NCBI GenBank assembly: GCA_030549495.1
Contig: JAUIRK010000712.1
Coordinates: forward strand, 1 to 64,000
DNA: 64,000 bases
Direction of reading: 5' to 3'
From: Nectonema munidae
Lineage: Eukaryota > Nematomorpha > Nectonematoida > Nectonematidae
Position numbers and translations under genes: made by a program. Of this stretch, positions 11,844 through 25,300 are shown in pieces (position 1 is the stretch's first letter; every line of letters starts with the position of its first letter). The notes beneath the pieces are model-generated. The model was not told the origin of the DNA. It made no database searches and saw only the letters and a program-made list of their open reading frames with translations.

Positions 11844-12959
11844 CTTTCAAAATTTATATATTCTAAAATAAAAAACTTTTTAGTTTATCAAAATTATAGC
11901 AGAAAAGAAAAAATACCAATATTTAAGACTGATTTTTTTAAGAAATATGATTTATAAGAGATATGAAATTTTACCAACAAAAATTTGATATGGTTCTATA
12001 AAAATGACAATTGCTCTGAAACTAGAGCGAATTGAATATAATAAACTTTATTTTTAAAATAAATAAATATAGAATAAAAATTATTTGTTAAAAAAATTCT
12101 GACAACTTCGAAAATTTTTTTTATGTTTGCTTGTAATTATTTGCAGAAGTATTGAAATCATGAATAAATATGTATAGCAACTTGATTTTATACTCTTTTA
12201 TAAAACTGGATGTGAAATATACATAACGAAAAATTAATGAAATCAACACAATCGCTAACGTAAAAATGTGTATCGTTATCCTTATCGTTAATTTCAAAAA
12301 ATGTACTTCGTTATCGTCATCGTTTTAACGAAAGCGATAGCGATAAAGAAAATTCAACGAAAATGACTTCATTTTCCCAACGCTAGTAGTAGCTTGTAAA
12401 TGTGATTTTTAAAATAAACAAAGTGATTAAACTGATGTTCAAAGTATTTTAACAAGCTTTTCAAAGATGCAATTTATTTGTAAATATAAAGCTTTATATA
12501 TTCTTAGAATTTAATGTTGCTGAAAAGTTGAAAAAGAATGAAAACTGGGAAGATCATCTATGAACTACTATTTATGAAGCTTTTGCAAAAGGTATAGCGA
12601 GATGATTGCGACAAGCCGTTGTAATCGATTTTGAAAAACCGCTGATCTAATTTGTAAAAATATAACTACGTTTAAATCAAACTGGCCTGATTTTCATCAT
12701 GCTCTTACTTCACAATTTAACATAGTTTTAATATAATAAATTAAATCATGTTTGTGTGTCTATTTATATATAATATTATATTTTATAATAATAAGTATAA
12801 ATAGAATATATAAACTGATGCATATTTATCGATTTTAGTGCATAATTTAAAAATACTTTTAACTTTTAAAGTGCCTGACAGTTTTATCGATTATTTAATA
12901 TCTCAATACTGATATTATTATTATTATTTGAACATTGATTTATCGATGGAGAGCGAATA
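11844..12959. other. AT-rich intergenic region upstream of the RGS gene
   Basis: Apart from the cgttatcg repeat at 12270-12390, nothing is recognisable. Confidence 0.6.
12270..12390. repeat. Degenerate cgttatcg repeat, partly inverted
   Basis: Repeated cgttatc/cgttaac words at 12273-12330 are followed by reverse-complement words (gaaagcgatagcgataa) to 12350, then cccaacgctag. The pattern resembles the terminal part of a non-autonomous DNA transposon, but no partner end was found. Confidence 0.4.
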
Positions 12960-13296
12960 ACTTTTTCTTTTGTCAATGTTGTGTCTTTTGCAGTGAGCTC
13001 ATCATTTCTTCCTCAAATAACATCATCACCCTGTGCAGCACATCCTTTCATCAACTTTCTTTCTTTTCCCCTCTCTCCTTCTACCTGTTTTTTGTCTTCA
13101 ACATCAATAGAGAACTTTCATCATCATCATCATCATTCTTCTCATCCTCCTAACACAACAATGAAAATAAAAATGAATTCAGGGAAATTTTGCGATTAAA
13201 TTACGTTACTACATTTTTTGCTTATTATGCGAAGACTCACTTTCGTATTTGAAAATTTTATTTCCCGTTTGAATTCATCGCGTTTAACTTGAATTG
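12960..13296 (+). promoter_or_regulatory. Candidate 5' UTR/promoter region of the R7 RGS gene
   Basis: The 340 bases before the start codon are richer in C and T than their surroundings, with pyrimidine runs at 13050-13090 and a (CAT)n run at about 13118-13135. Two small overlapping open frames here have repeat-like His/Ser composition and are probably not protein. The composition suits a transcribed leader, but no TATA box or initiator could be assigned. Confidence 0.35.
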
Positions 13297-13353
13297 ATGG
13301 AGAGGTATTTGCCTAATGAACAAGATCCGCCCAGACATATCGTTTTTTTCAAA
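13297..13353 (+). CDS. RGS7-like: R7 RGS exon 1 (start codon, N-terminus, residues 1-19)
   Basis: The ATG at 13297 opens MERYLPNEQDPPRHIVFFK, then a GTAAAT donor in phase 0. An in-frame TAA at 13285 lies four codons upstream, so this is the first Met of the frame. The end PPRHIVFFK followed by IEKLL (exon 2) matches SPNMLVYRKMEDV of RGS7, which places this exon directly before the DEP domain. The exon is short, so it depends on that match and on the phase agreement with exon 2. A longer N-terminus from another 5' exon cannot be excluded. Confidence 0.78.
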
Positions 13354-16300
13354 GTAAATTTTACAATTTTTACATCTTTTCTACTTAACCAGATTTTAAT
13401 GTTCATTATTACCACAGAGTGTAGATTTAAGCGATTTTTTGTATTGGAACTGGGACCAGAGGGGGATCAGAGAGGGGTGATATGGGGCGTCTACCATTGC
13501 AAATTTTTCACCATTTCAGTGCATAGTTCACTCAGAATTAGTTTCATTTTGTAAAAGAAAGTTTATTTGAGATCCGTTACATGATGTCAGTATATGTTCG
13601 TTGTGTAATTTCCAGGCATTCATTCACAATGATTTTAAATATAGAAATATCAGAAAAAAATTATTTTAGAAAAATAATTGGGGGCCATATAATTTGTTTG
13701 GGTAAGCCAAAGTTTGGATATACAAGTTGTTAGTCTAAAAATGTGGTGCGCATACAAATGGTCAATGAGAACATCATCCACTCTTAAATTGTTAAATGTA
13801 GGTAATATATTTTTTGGGAGAGAAGCTAAATACAGAATGCTTACATACATTCCAATAATAATGCAAAATTTAATGAAATATCAAAAGTACTTACAAATTA
13901 ACTTTATAATCATTCTGATATATCAGCATATCATCAAAAATATTTTTTAAACAAAACTTTAATCATGGAAAAAAATCACATCCAATAAAAGCCCATATAT
14001 AACTTTAAATTCATTGACTTAGATCATACATATGGTTAGAGTTCGGTCTGTTAAACAACTCAATATTACCCTCTCTAACTAATATCATAATATCTATACT
14101 GGGAAAATGTTTCTGTTTTTCAAACAGCATCTATCCATAATAATATGATCTTTTGATTACCGTCATCTCCAATTTGGAAGCCTAAACCAGGGCCTTCATA
14201 TATGGAAGCACATAGGGGGCATATGCCCTCAGCGATACTTCTTTGAAGCTGCAAATATAAAATATATACGTAGAATAAAAATCAATTGTTAGAAATGAAA
14301 AAATTTTAAAATTTGCTATCGGTTCTAATGGAAATGATTTTTACGGTGTAGTTGCATAATCTGAAACCTGACATTCCTTTTGTAAGATTATTCTTTGAAA
14401 AAAGTGTTTATATTTCTTTAATGATAAAAAAGAAACTAGGCCCAGGCTTTGAGCATAACGGTAACATAATTTAAGAACGGATGGCTATGAGAAAGTCGCT
14501 AAAACTTTTGCCCAGGGGCAACACTTTGGCATGTGAGGACAGTGTTCTAGGCTAAAAATAAATTGAAATTACAAGATAAGAAGACAATCTTGATTAATAT
14601 AAAAAGAAATTAACAGATCTGCAATCTGGTATGAACTTGAGAAGAGCCTTTATGATCACGTAATTTCGTTTCAGATTATAAAGGCATGTATGTGAAAAGT
14701 ATGCAAATTTTGAAAAACATGCCAAAAAATTTCTTTTTTTTGATAGTACATACTGTTGCAAGCAATTCTTTTCAAAAATAAAATTGACTAAAAACTAATT
14801 CCAAAGTCAACTTACAAATGAACATTTGAAAAGTCAGCTACGAATTTCAAACGCACCAATCAAAAACTATAAATTTATACTTAATTTCGCATTAATTGAA
14901 ATCAATCAATTTTTTGTTCTTAATTTTTAACCCAATAACCCATTTATATTAGCTTTTTTAATTTTATAGTAATTGTTCCTAACTGTTGCTTATGTGTTTA
15001 AAAGTTTTGCCATTTATCTACAAATTTAAAATATGTGTGATTTTTTTTAGAGAAAATGATTTTATCGACAGATTTTTCAATACATATTAAAAGAAATTCA
15101 GATACGTTAATATAATTTTGGGAGACTTATTTGTAATTCAGTTACTTGAAAATTCAAATACTCAGTGTTAGGATAATCCAGGTTAAACTACATGTCTTTT
15201 TATCATAAATAAATCTAATTAAGAATTTGTTTCTTTTCGAAGTCATTTTTGAAAAACAGGGTTAGCAAAATATTTAACATCCATTTAACATTTATTTAAA
15301 TTAAAAACTATATATAAGAAATTTGTATACAAGAAAATTAGAAAAAACAAAAAAATAAAAATTTGCCTTTAACTATATTTAGTTTAAAACTGATATACCA
15401 AAAAAATTAAGAAGTGTTTACTGAAAGAACGAAGAGTTTATCTTTTTAAAAGTTTACTGAAATTACTTTCAAGTTTTAGGACAGAATCCTTTAATGGCAG
15501 TAACAAAATTCACAATAATTTATTTATTACAAAAATAAATAAATTACATATGTCAAAAGTTAAGATCTAATTTGTGGGAAAATTGATGAAATTATAATTT
15601 TCAAACATATGAAATCTGAGAGGTTTCAAATTTGTAATGAAAAAATGTTTGCCTCGTCTTTAAAAGAATTCACATAAATAACATTCACAAAATTATCTCC
15701 CAAAGCATAGCTGTCAAACTAAAATTGCTTTAAGACCCGGATTTCAGCAAATACTAAATCTATCACAGGCCGCTTTTGGCTCTTCAAAAATTGGTATCAG
15801 TAAATCTTGAGCGATTTTCTAATATAGGAGAAGAAGAAGGAAGTTTATTATCCAAAAGTGAACCGCAAAAAGCAAAGAAATTAGAAATTATAGAAATATG
15901 AATATAATATAACTATGTAATTTAACAAATAAAATAAACATATGGGAGTTTGATGGTCCATATCCAAGCCATATTAACCTCTTTCCTCTCTCATGATATA
16001 TTAGTGTTTATTCGTGACAAAATTTGTTTGAATAAGTTTGCATACTATCAAACACAAAATACTTTTGAGACAAATAGTTTAAATTTTGGTTTTATTCTCA
16101 ATGTATTATTGTTTAAAGGTTTTATACCTACTTTAAGAAATTTTTTTCAAAAGCTTTATCCCTTTTCATTTCTATTAATATTACTTTGACTTGTGGTGTT
16201 AGCCCTTCAAGAATATTATCAAGAAATTAGATAAAATTTCCCCTTATTTATTTAAATTTGTGAACCTAAGTTATAAGTGAAAAGTTCATTGAAAATATAA

Positions 16301-19300
16301 AAAAAAATTATATTTAATTACAGTATTATAACTTCAAATATCATTATCCAATCAAGAAAATTTTTTGACGGGCAGGTTGAAATTATTTTTGAGGCAGCAT
16401 TCTACTCGCGTGTGACCTAATCAACAAAAACTCTCTTCTTATTTTTAAATGATTTGTTAGAGTCAAATTTACAAATTATTTAAAATTTTAAAACACTTAA
16501 TAACGGTTAATTCCCTTTGTAAAAAGATATATGAATCTCCTCGCCTAATTATTTAATATGTGCGGCTTCAAAAGATCTATATTAAAATCATGAAAGGATA
16601 TTTGGGTCCAATATTTAATTTCCGGTTCTTACAACAAAAAATTTGGTTTAAATTTATAACCTATTCTATAAGATAGCCTAATGTTTTACATTCACTGACT
16701 CCATTACAGAAGACTATCTCATTAGATTTGAAAGGAGCTCCATTCCACTGAAAGAAGGAAAGAAGAAATGTATTGAGCAAAAAAAACAAAGGAGATGTGT
16801 TCTCAAGGTATTACAAAATGTTATACAATCGCTTATATGCAATACCAGTATATAAAGTAAAAATAATTAATTAATATAGTTCCCTGAATCACTAGTACAT
16901 GTCAAACACAACTGTTATGGAAAACATCTGAAATGAAGAATATACAATTCGCTATTGTTAAATTTTTTTTTATTTTGACAGCTTAATGGGAAAAAAATTT
17001 TTAATGTTAATAAATATGTTTTTTACGAGCATTATCTGACTATATTTTACAAGAAAACTGTGAAGCTACTAATAGTTCTTTTCAGATAATCAATAAATAT
17101 GTCAATATCTTGGGATATATTTTAAAGGTGTGTGGTGGTTCTTTGAAATATAATTATTCATTGAATTATCTGGAAAATGGTTGCTCAATAGTGGTGTAGA
17201 CAATTAAATACACCTCAAGCATTTAAAAACATCAACCTTCCAATAAAACATCTTGCGAAAGACACCATTTTTTTAAATTGATATTTTAAAGAAAAAGGTA
17301 AATTGTTCGTTTTTATTTGTTGAGAAATTTAGGAAAACAATTTTCTTTTGGAAAAGTCTAATAAAAGGCCTATAACATTTTTCATATATTAGGGGGTAAT
17401 TTCATTTTTTTGATTTTCTTTTGGAGTTCTTTCAATTACATTATAAATGTTTTAATAATAAATATTTTTGAATGAAAACTTTTCGGTACTCTTTTTCCCT
17501 TTTTTAAAATATTTTCCTTTGTACTCTTATCTATGCCTAAAACCCAATAAGTGTTTGATCTTGAAATCTGCTTTTATTTCGAGTATAAACTTATTTTTTT
17601 CATAAGAAATTATTTAACGTTAGGTAAAATATTTTTAAACATCTCTTTTTGCTTTTTGTTGATTTGCTTTGCTACATTTAATAAATAAATTTGTTAAACT
17701 AACTTATAGTTTACTATAGCGAGTAAGTTAGTTTCGAGCAAATAAAAGTTAGTTTCTTTAATTAAATAAAGTAGAAAGCAAGTTTAATATTGACAAGACT
17801 TATTGAAAATGATAACAATTTTTTCATTAAGGTTTTATTAAACCGTTATTCATTTTTCAATTAATAAGTTATAATAAAAAATTATTATTTTGTATAAAAC
17901 TCAAAAATAATTTTTTTTTTAATCTTTGATCTTTCATTTTTAGAACAAAACTTTCTTTTTTTCTGTTAACTTATCTTTAAGAAATACTAACTAACTAACT
18001 TAATTAGTGTAGTTTACAATTCTTATTTTTCTTTGAGCCATTAATGATTTATAATTTTTATATTTTTTTAATAAAAATAATATATAAAATTAATATATTA
18101 GGGAACTCTAGTGATTTTGTTTATTCTGTTTTTTATTTACTTTCCTCATTGTTTCAAATTAATTTGATTTTTTGATTTCACTTGTTATTATGTTTGTAAT
18201 AATAAAATTAATTATATATTTTGATGATCATAATATATAAATATCTAGGTTGGCAAAGAATATATAAGAGTTCTTGCATACATAATATATTTCATATATA
18301 TATATTCTTTATTAAACCCCTTAATGGTTCCACTATGAATCAGACAAATTTTACTTGAAAGGTATTGAAGGTAGCGGTCTAAATGTCCTTGTGACACAAC
18401 CTTGCTAATTCAATAAAATCTTTTTTTGTATATATCTTTTCCCTTATCGCAACTATCTTTAATATGTTATAATAATTTGTAATCTTTTTTTCTCAAGGGA
18501 GAAGATGTTAATGTATGTGGATTTTAAAATTGAAGTTCCTTAACTACTAATTTGAATATACGCCTCTAATTACTTTTTCCTTTATTGACTACCTCCCTGT
18601 TAACATTAAAAAAGACCACGATTAATTGATTATCTAGTTATAGTTAAAACTAAATTTGTGTAATATATTTTTTGATATATCTTTAACAAAATAAATATAA
18701 AAAAATTTGAGTTTTGAATACTTCAAGTGTATTCTGTTGAATCAAGAAAACTACTGACATTTATTTCTGATTTCCTTTATTTTGTGTTTTTGATATCTTT
18801 TGATCGAATAGTTGTTATTTTAATTTTTTTCCCATTATTTATATAATTCTTGCAAGGTAGGAACACACCTTTAATGACAATATCTTTTGTATTTTTAAGG
18901 AATTTTTTCTCTTTTACTTTTTTTTAAATATTTATAAGTGTTTTCAGTAAATCAACTTTCCCAAATTTATTTTGAGATTTTTTATTGTTTGTTTCGCCTG
19001 GTTATTGCATGATTCGATGACAAAAATGTATTGAAATTTATTTTATAAAAAGAAAATTGATACTATTTGTTTGAGGAGATAATTAAACAGCTTCATGTAT
19101 GTATGAATCAAAATAAAAAATTTTATGGTAAAAATCAATATTGTTTGCTCGTCGTAAATTTTGTTTGATTAAAAAGATGAAATTGTAAGATAGTGAGCGA
19201 AAAAAGGAATTTTTCTTTATGTAATTAGTTTAAGATTATGTAAGGCTTAGAGTCTAGAGCAGAGTTTTTCAAACGTTTTTTCACTGCGACCCATAGCAAG

Positions 19301-22300
19301 AAACACAGTTTGCATCGCGACGCATAATACTTAGGTGTGATAAGACAAACTCTTTTCACTAGGGTCATTTATTATTGACAATTTATATGTATATTTTTTC
19401 ACGATCTGGATATTGTTTTATTTATTTGTATGAATAGATATTATTACTTTTAGAAAAACAAATAAATTGCGACAGAAAGCTAAAGAACATAATATTAAGA
19501 AAAAAAAGATTTCCTTTCTTTTTTGTCACGACCCATTTTATTTTTCACGCGACCCTCTTAAGGGTCAGGACCACAGTGTGAAAAACGCGCTCTACAGTAT
19601 ACTTGCACAAAAAATAGTGAGCAATTTCTTTTGTATGATTCTGGACCAACAAATTAAAGAATTTTAATATTTGGTTCCGAAAATAGTGTTTCGTATCTAC
19701 AAAAATTTGAAGATTGGTTGGGAAGGATAAAAATGTATTTGATAAAAAGGGAAGTTTTATGCAAAAACCTGCTTAAAAATTAAATTCCTAGAAATTATGC
19801 AATTTATTTCGCTTCTTGAACATCCAAATTTCGTTAGAAATGAAGATTGAGTGAAAGAGAGCAAAAATGACATTTCTACATCTTGGCCTTGTTGATAAAT
19901 ATGACCACCACCAATGATGAGGATTTCAGCCTGACTAGTCATGAAAAGCGTATTTTCATCATTGAGATCTTTATCTATACGCTTTCAAGGTACGTTGTTG
20001 TTTTCCATTAGTATGGTAATTTGAAAAAACGGTATATATATGAGCTGATATAAACGAAATTCTCTTAGTATGTATATGATAAACGTTTGTACGCGCTTGT
20101 GAATGAGAAACAGTCTATTACGCTAGATTAATTCTATCATCATATTTCGCTGTTATCTTCTTGTGTGTAAAAGGCATATGCGAATCGATGGATTCGTGAT
20201 GTGTGACATCATATTCACCTCATTACTTTTGCTATAATTGTAAAATTAGGTTATCTTTTGCATTTCAAATAAAAGTGATGTGTAATAGATATTATAAGTT
20301 GGTGTCTGCACTAAACACGAACAAACAAATAATACACTACAGCTCAAATTTTTTATTCATTTTTTCATTGGTAAAGATGGGCGTCGTTTGAAATTTTTTC
20401 CAGGGTAAAAAATTATATAAGAATTATGTTTTTTTTAATTCAAGATGAACAAGAAGAAAAAGAAACTTATATTTGAAATTTCATAGATGTATATGTACTA
20501 AAATATGAAGAATATAGTACGAAATATTTATGAACGCAATGAAACAATGCATGTTTTTTATTTACATTACAAAATAAGGTTTGTGGTCTTTTGAAAAATA
20601 TCACCATGTAAGTTATTGTTTCATTGTGTTCCTACAACTATATTCTTCATATTTTATTATACATCTATGAAATTTCATAAAATAAATTATAATTCAATAA
20701 TAATAAAATAATCCAAACAATTTTTATTGTGTAATATTTTGGTTGCGAGAGTATTTATAATATCTGCAGATATAAGTGTTCACTATTCCCTCATATTTAT
20801 CATATAAAAATCATAAAGGACAGTTTAAAAAAATTGGATACAATCGAAATTTTCATACTAACAAGCATTTTCATACTTACAAAAAATATATTTTTTAATA
20901 AGTTATATAACTTATTAAAAAATATAATTTTGAATTTCTTTAGATAACGGAATAAATTTTGTTTCTAAGTAAGAATAACTATAACTAAATTATTTTTAGT
21001 AGAAACGATCCCAAGTCTACTAATTATACAAGATTATTGTTCACTTGGATATAATACCTACAATAAAAAAATTATTAAGTTTTACATAAAAATTTAATTT
21101 ATATACAGGGGCGGATCTAGACATTGACATTAGATGGGGCGGATTTTACTAAACTAGAACTCAAATTTGAAGCATATAAATAGCTTTATCAAAAATTTTA
21201 AGCTATTTTTATTTTATTTTGGGTAATAGTTTAATAAAAAGCGAAAATTGACTTTTTATCATAAAACTTAGAGTATCATAATAATATATCTAATAATTAA
21301 AAGTTTATTATTAGAAAGTAATTAGATTAAGAACTAAGAGGATTAAGGAGCCTCATCCGTTTAGGACACTTTTTATCATACATATCAAAAATGGTGTCAA
21401 TATCCATTATCCAATCGAATATCTCTGTGAACAAAAAGAAGAATGAGAGCATTAAAACGATCCTCATTCATTGAACTGCGAAGTGAATTGATGTGGTAAA
21501 ACTTGATGTGTTACAAAAAAAAATTAGATAATATAAAAGTAATAAGTGTCACACTTAACTACAATTGAAACATAAAAAAACTTTTTAGGGCTTCTCACTT
21601 TAGAGAAAGATTGAATCTAAAAAACGGGTTGCAGAAATCATCATAATATTTGAGTTCTACGAAAAGAATTAGATCAAGAAAAATTATCAAGCAATTGGCA
21701 ATGCAATTTTACGGGGCCTACGCCGGTTCTCTCCCCCCCCCCCCCCCTCTATTTTGGCCTTTGATGACTTTCAAATGTCATTCTTGTGTTTTTCTCATAT
21801 ATTTATTGCGCTTATCAATTATAATTGAACAAAAAAAGAAAATTATAATTGATAAGCGCAATAAATATATGAGAAAAACACAAGAATGATATTTGGAGGT
21901 CATCAACATATAATTATATATTGATTCACAAATTGTTTATGCTACCCGCGATCCCTTTTCGTGATGCTTTTAGAAAAAAACAACTTGAAACTTTCCAATT
22001 CAGTTGGAGGGCTTTATTTTCATCCGGGTTGAAATGAACAGAGTTTCTTAACAAAACTCTATGTTTGTAAGGCTTTGTGGAACAGCAAATCTTATTAGGG
22101 CATCTCAATATGCTTGAATCAACTTCCCATACTGTATCTTTTTTCTTAAAAGTTAACTTTAGTTCAAGCATATTGCTGCTTTCATTATCTTCATCCGAAA
22201 ATTCGGATGAAAACTCCATTCATAAAAATCTTATTGCGAAATAGAGGAATTGGAAACGCTCATTTTTGGGATTTGAATACTTTGCTATAATATTTTATGT

Positions 22301-25300
22301 ATAAGCGTCCCACAAAAGCCCGCTTTTTGACAGGCAATCATTTCATTCATTTATTTTCTTATGGCGCCTGATAATCTTAATTTTTTGATGTATTTTAATT
22401 TCACCTTTCAAAAATATAAATTTATTTAAAATTTTTAACCATTAAAATATTTTTCAGATAGAAAAGCTTTTACGAAGCATGTTACGGCCAAATGGAGTTC
22501 CAGTGGGAGTGAGGAAAAACTTTCTTAAAGAAATTCCATACTCATTCACAGGTAACTTAATTTTGATAAAATTTGTGACATCAAACTCTAAACTACCATG
22601 CCTACTTTCAAATTCTTAAAGGTAAGGAGGGGGAGAAAGGCGTTGCTTTCATTATGTTATTTAATTGTAAAGATTTTTTACTTATTTACTTTTCATCATT
22701 TTGTAAAATCAAAACATATTTTTATGACTTTTAAAAATAATTATACTCAATTATTTTTAAAAAATAGAAAAAATTTGTTTTTTTCTATTTTGTGTTTTAT
22801 AAAAGGATTTTATCAATACACTTAAAAGTTTGTAAAAGTTTTTTTGATTAATTGAAGCAAAAAATTTAAAAGGCTAAAAAAAATTCGGTGGATATTTGCC
22901 TCAGTTTTTAGCTTTATTTTAATTAAATAAAGACTACAAAATATTTGAATTAATCCCAAATAAATTTATTCAAGACAATGGTTAACATTGTGAATATTTG
23001 ATGTTCATAGTTCTTTGATTTATGTAAGCTCTTCTGTATTGTTGTACTCAATTTAACTTTAATTATCCGATCTCTTTGAGTATACATTGTAATCTTTCAT
23101 TTTTAGTTCAAATTGTATGCGCTTGAGAAGAATTAGGGAAATTGTTAACAATTGTGTTTAATAGATAAAAACATTCGTGATTAATTCTAGTTTATGTCTA
23201 AAGTTACTTAAACAAAATATTTAATTAATACAAATAATGTTTAGAAATTAAAAAAAATAAATTTTCCAGTTGTCTTCGAGACAAAAATATTTTTAATTTC
23301 AATATTAGAACTTAAATTTTAAAAGGTAGAAATATGCATATTAAGAAATTCAAAAACTCACATACATTTATTGATAAAGTTAAATAATGCAAATTAATAT
23401 ATAAACAATATAAGCATAATCTGTATGGCATATAGTACTTTACGTTTCGAAATTACCGTACGATAGGATATCTTTTTTTGTAAAAAATTTAACTCAAAAT
23501 TACGTTCAAAAAAATTTTAAATTACGAAAAAAATATCGAAGTTCGGTACGATTTCGATCTTTGTTATATTTTATTTTATCGAATCTGGGGGAATATAATT
23601 CAAGCCCGTTACTTGAGTGATAACATATTCCAGTCAATAAGGTTTTGGTATTTATTTGTTCCTCACAAACCAGTGTAATATAATATCCATAAGGAATAGC
23701 ATTAATTAATTTGTATACAAGAGAAAAGTAATTATTTAAATTTGTTCAGCATTTTGAAATTGTGAATTTTTCTGATCTGAAATACGTTTTAAGTGAAAAT
23801 TTATCGAAATTTACATGAAGTTGTTATTTAACTTGCATAATATTAAAATATTATGTATCGAATGTCATGTTTTTGACTAACTTTATCATTTCAAATTAAC
23901 TTCCTCAAATTTTCGCTTTAAATCAATAAAATATAAAAAATAAAAATTATAAAAGATAAAATTTAAATGATTTTACTGAATAATATTGGAGGGATTTATT
24001 TGCAAGGTAAAATGCATCAGACAAATAATTTTTGGTCATATTTGATTACATTATTACGGTTAGATATTTTTTTCAAAATTTTGATACGTTTTTTAAATGC
24101 CGAATTTTTTATTCCGATACGATTTTTGGTATGAAAAAAAATGAAATTTCTTTTTTTAAAGAATAATAATCTTACAAAATGAATGACGGTTTCATATTTA
24201 TGGAATTACATCATATTTGTGTGTTTTACTATGACAAAATTTATGAATGACACCGCCAAAATTAATTTTCACCAGAATTGATACCAAAATTTATACTTTT
24301 TTTTCATTTCCTTGAAATGATGTAATATTTTTTTATATCTGCGACCCTAATAATTGTATGGTTCTGACAAATACTCCCTCTATCTCCCATATGTAAGGTA
24401 CACTATAGCTTTATTTTATATTGTACAGCTTTAAAATATCGATGTGCATCTTTTCATGCTTTTCATCATGTCTGTGCGAAGTGGTGACAAATATGTCATT
24501 TTATCTCTTGGGACACCTAAATCATATTTTTTTTTGATAATTATTTTCTAACATAATTATAATTATAATGAAATTGATTATTATTGATCAACTTATATAG
24601 TTAAATCGGAATAGGACGTTTTGGCGCAACCTTATCACGCCTTTTTTTTGGCGCGAAATTATTTTAAAGTAAAAATATTCGTTCTCATTATCACTATTTA
24701 TCTCATCATAATCATCACCATCATTATTATTTTATTAATTAAGTTAACAAAGTATCAAGATATAGATATAAGACTTGGCATAATATAGTTTATAGATTTA
24801 TTAGAAAATATTGATAGGTAATATTTTGGGTAATCAAAAGTTAAAGTCAATCATCTATTCAAAATAAAATTCCAGAGTCATCAATATCAAAAAAGTGTTA
24901 AGTTAAGGCAAAATTATTATTTTTGATTACATTTTTTAACTCAATTTTTGAGAGGGTGAAAACAAAATTAGTAAAGCTGTGTTAAATTAATACTTTAAAA
25001 AATATTAAATGAGAACCTGAAACACATTGTAATTGTTAATATGAACGGTTGTTTCGTTTTAAGAGCCTAATTGCTTTCGAATACCTAAGAATTATTATGA
25101 TGGATGAAGTAGTTAATTAAAATGTCAAACGAGAGACAAATTTATTAGAAAAATTATTTTATTATGTAACTAGTTAGCTTTATTCTTCGCCTTCCCTGCA
25201 AAGTTACATACACAATAAAATAATTTTTCTAATAAGTTTTGTCAAAATTTTTAAATTAATTAAATAAACCACAATGTTATATTTATTTTTCCCTAATAAA

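Larger units (their letters stand above)
13354..22457. other. Intron 1 of the R7 RGS gene (9.1 kb)
   Basis: AT-rich. It holds the dispersed repeat copy at about 14195-14560, a hAT MITE at 19260-19589, foldbacks at 20475-20676 and 21761-21906, a hAT-like end (caggggcggatctag) near 21107, and a minus-strand open frame at 21926-22219. Between about 14.6 and 19.2 kb I see only AT-rich sequence with isolated short frames of repeat-like composition. Confidence 0.8.

Noticed and set aside
13650-13950. Overlapping short ORFs on both strands in intron 1
   Set aside because: Hydrophobic, AT-driven composition, with no family resemblance.
15950-16189. 79-codon plus ORF
   Set aside because: Phe/Leu/Lys-rich and typical of AT-rich non-coding frames. 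It lies inside intron 1.
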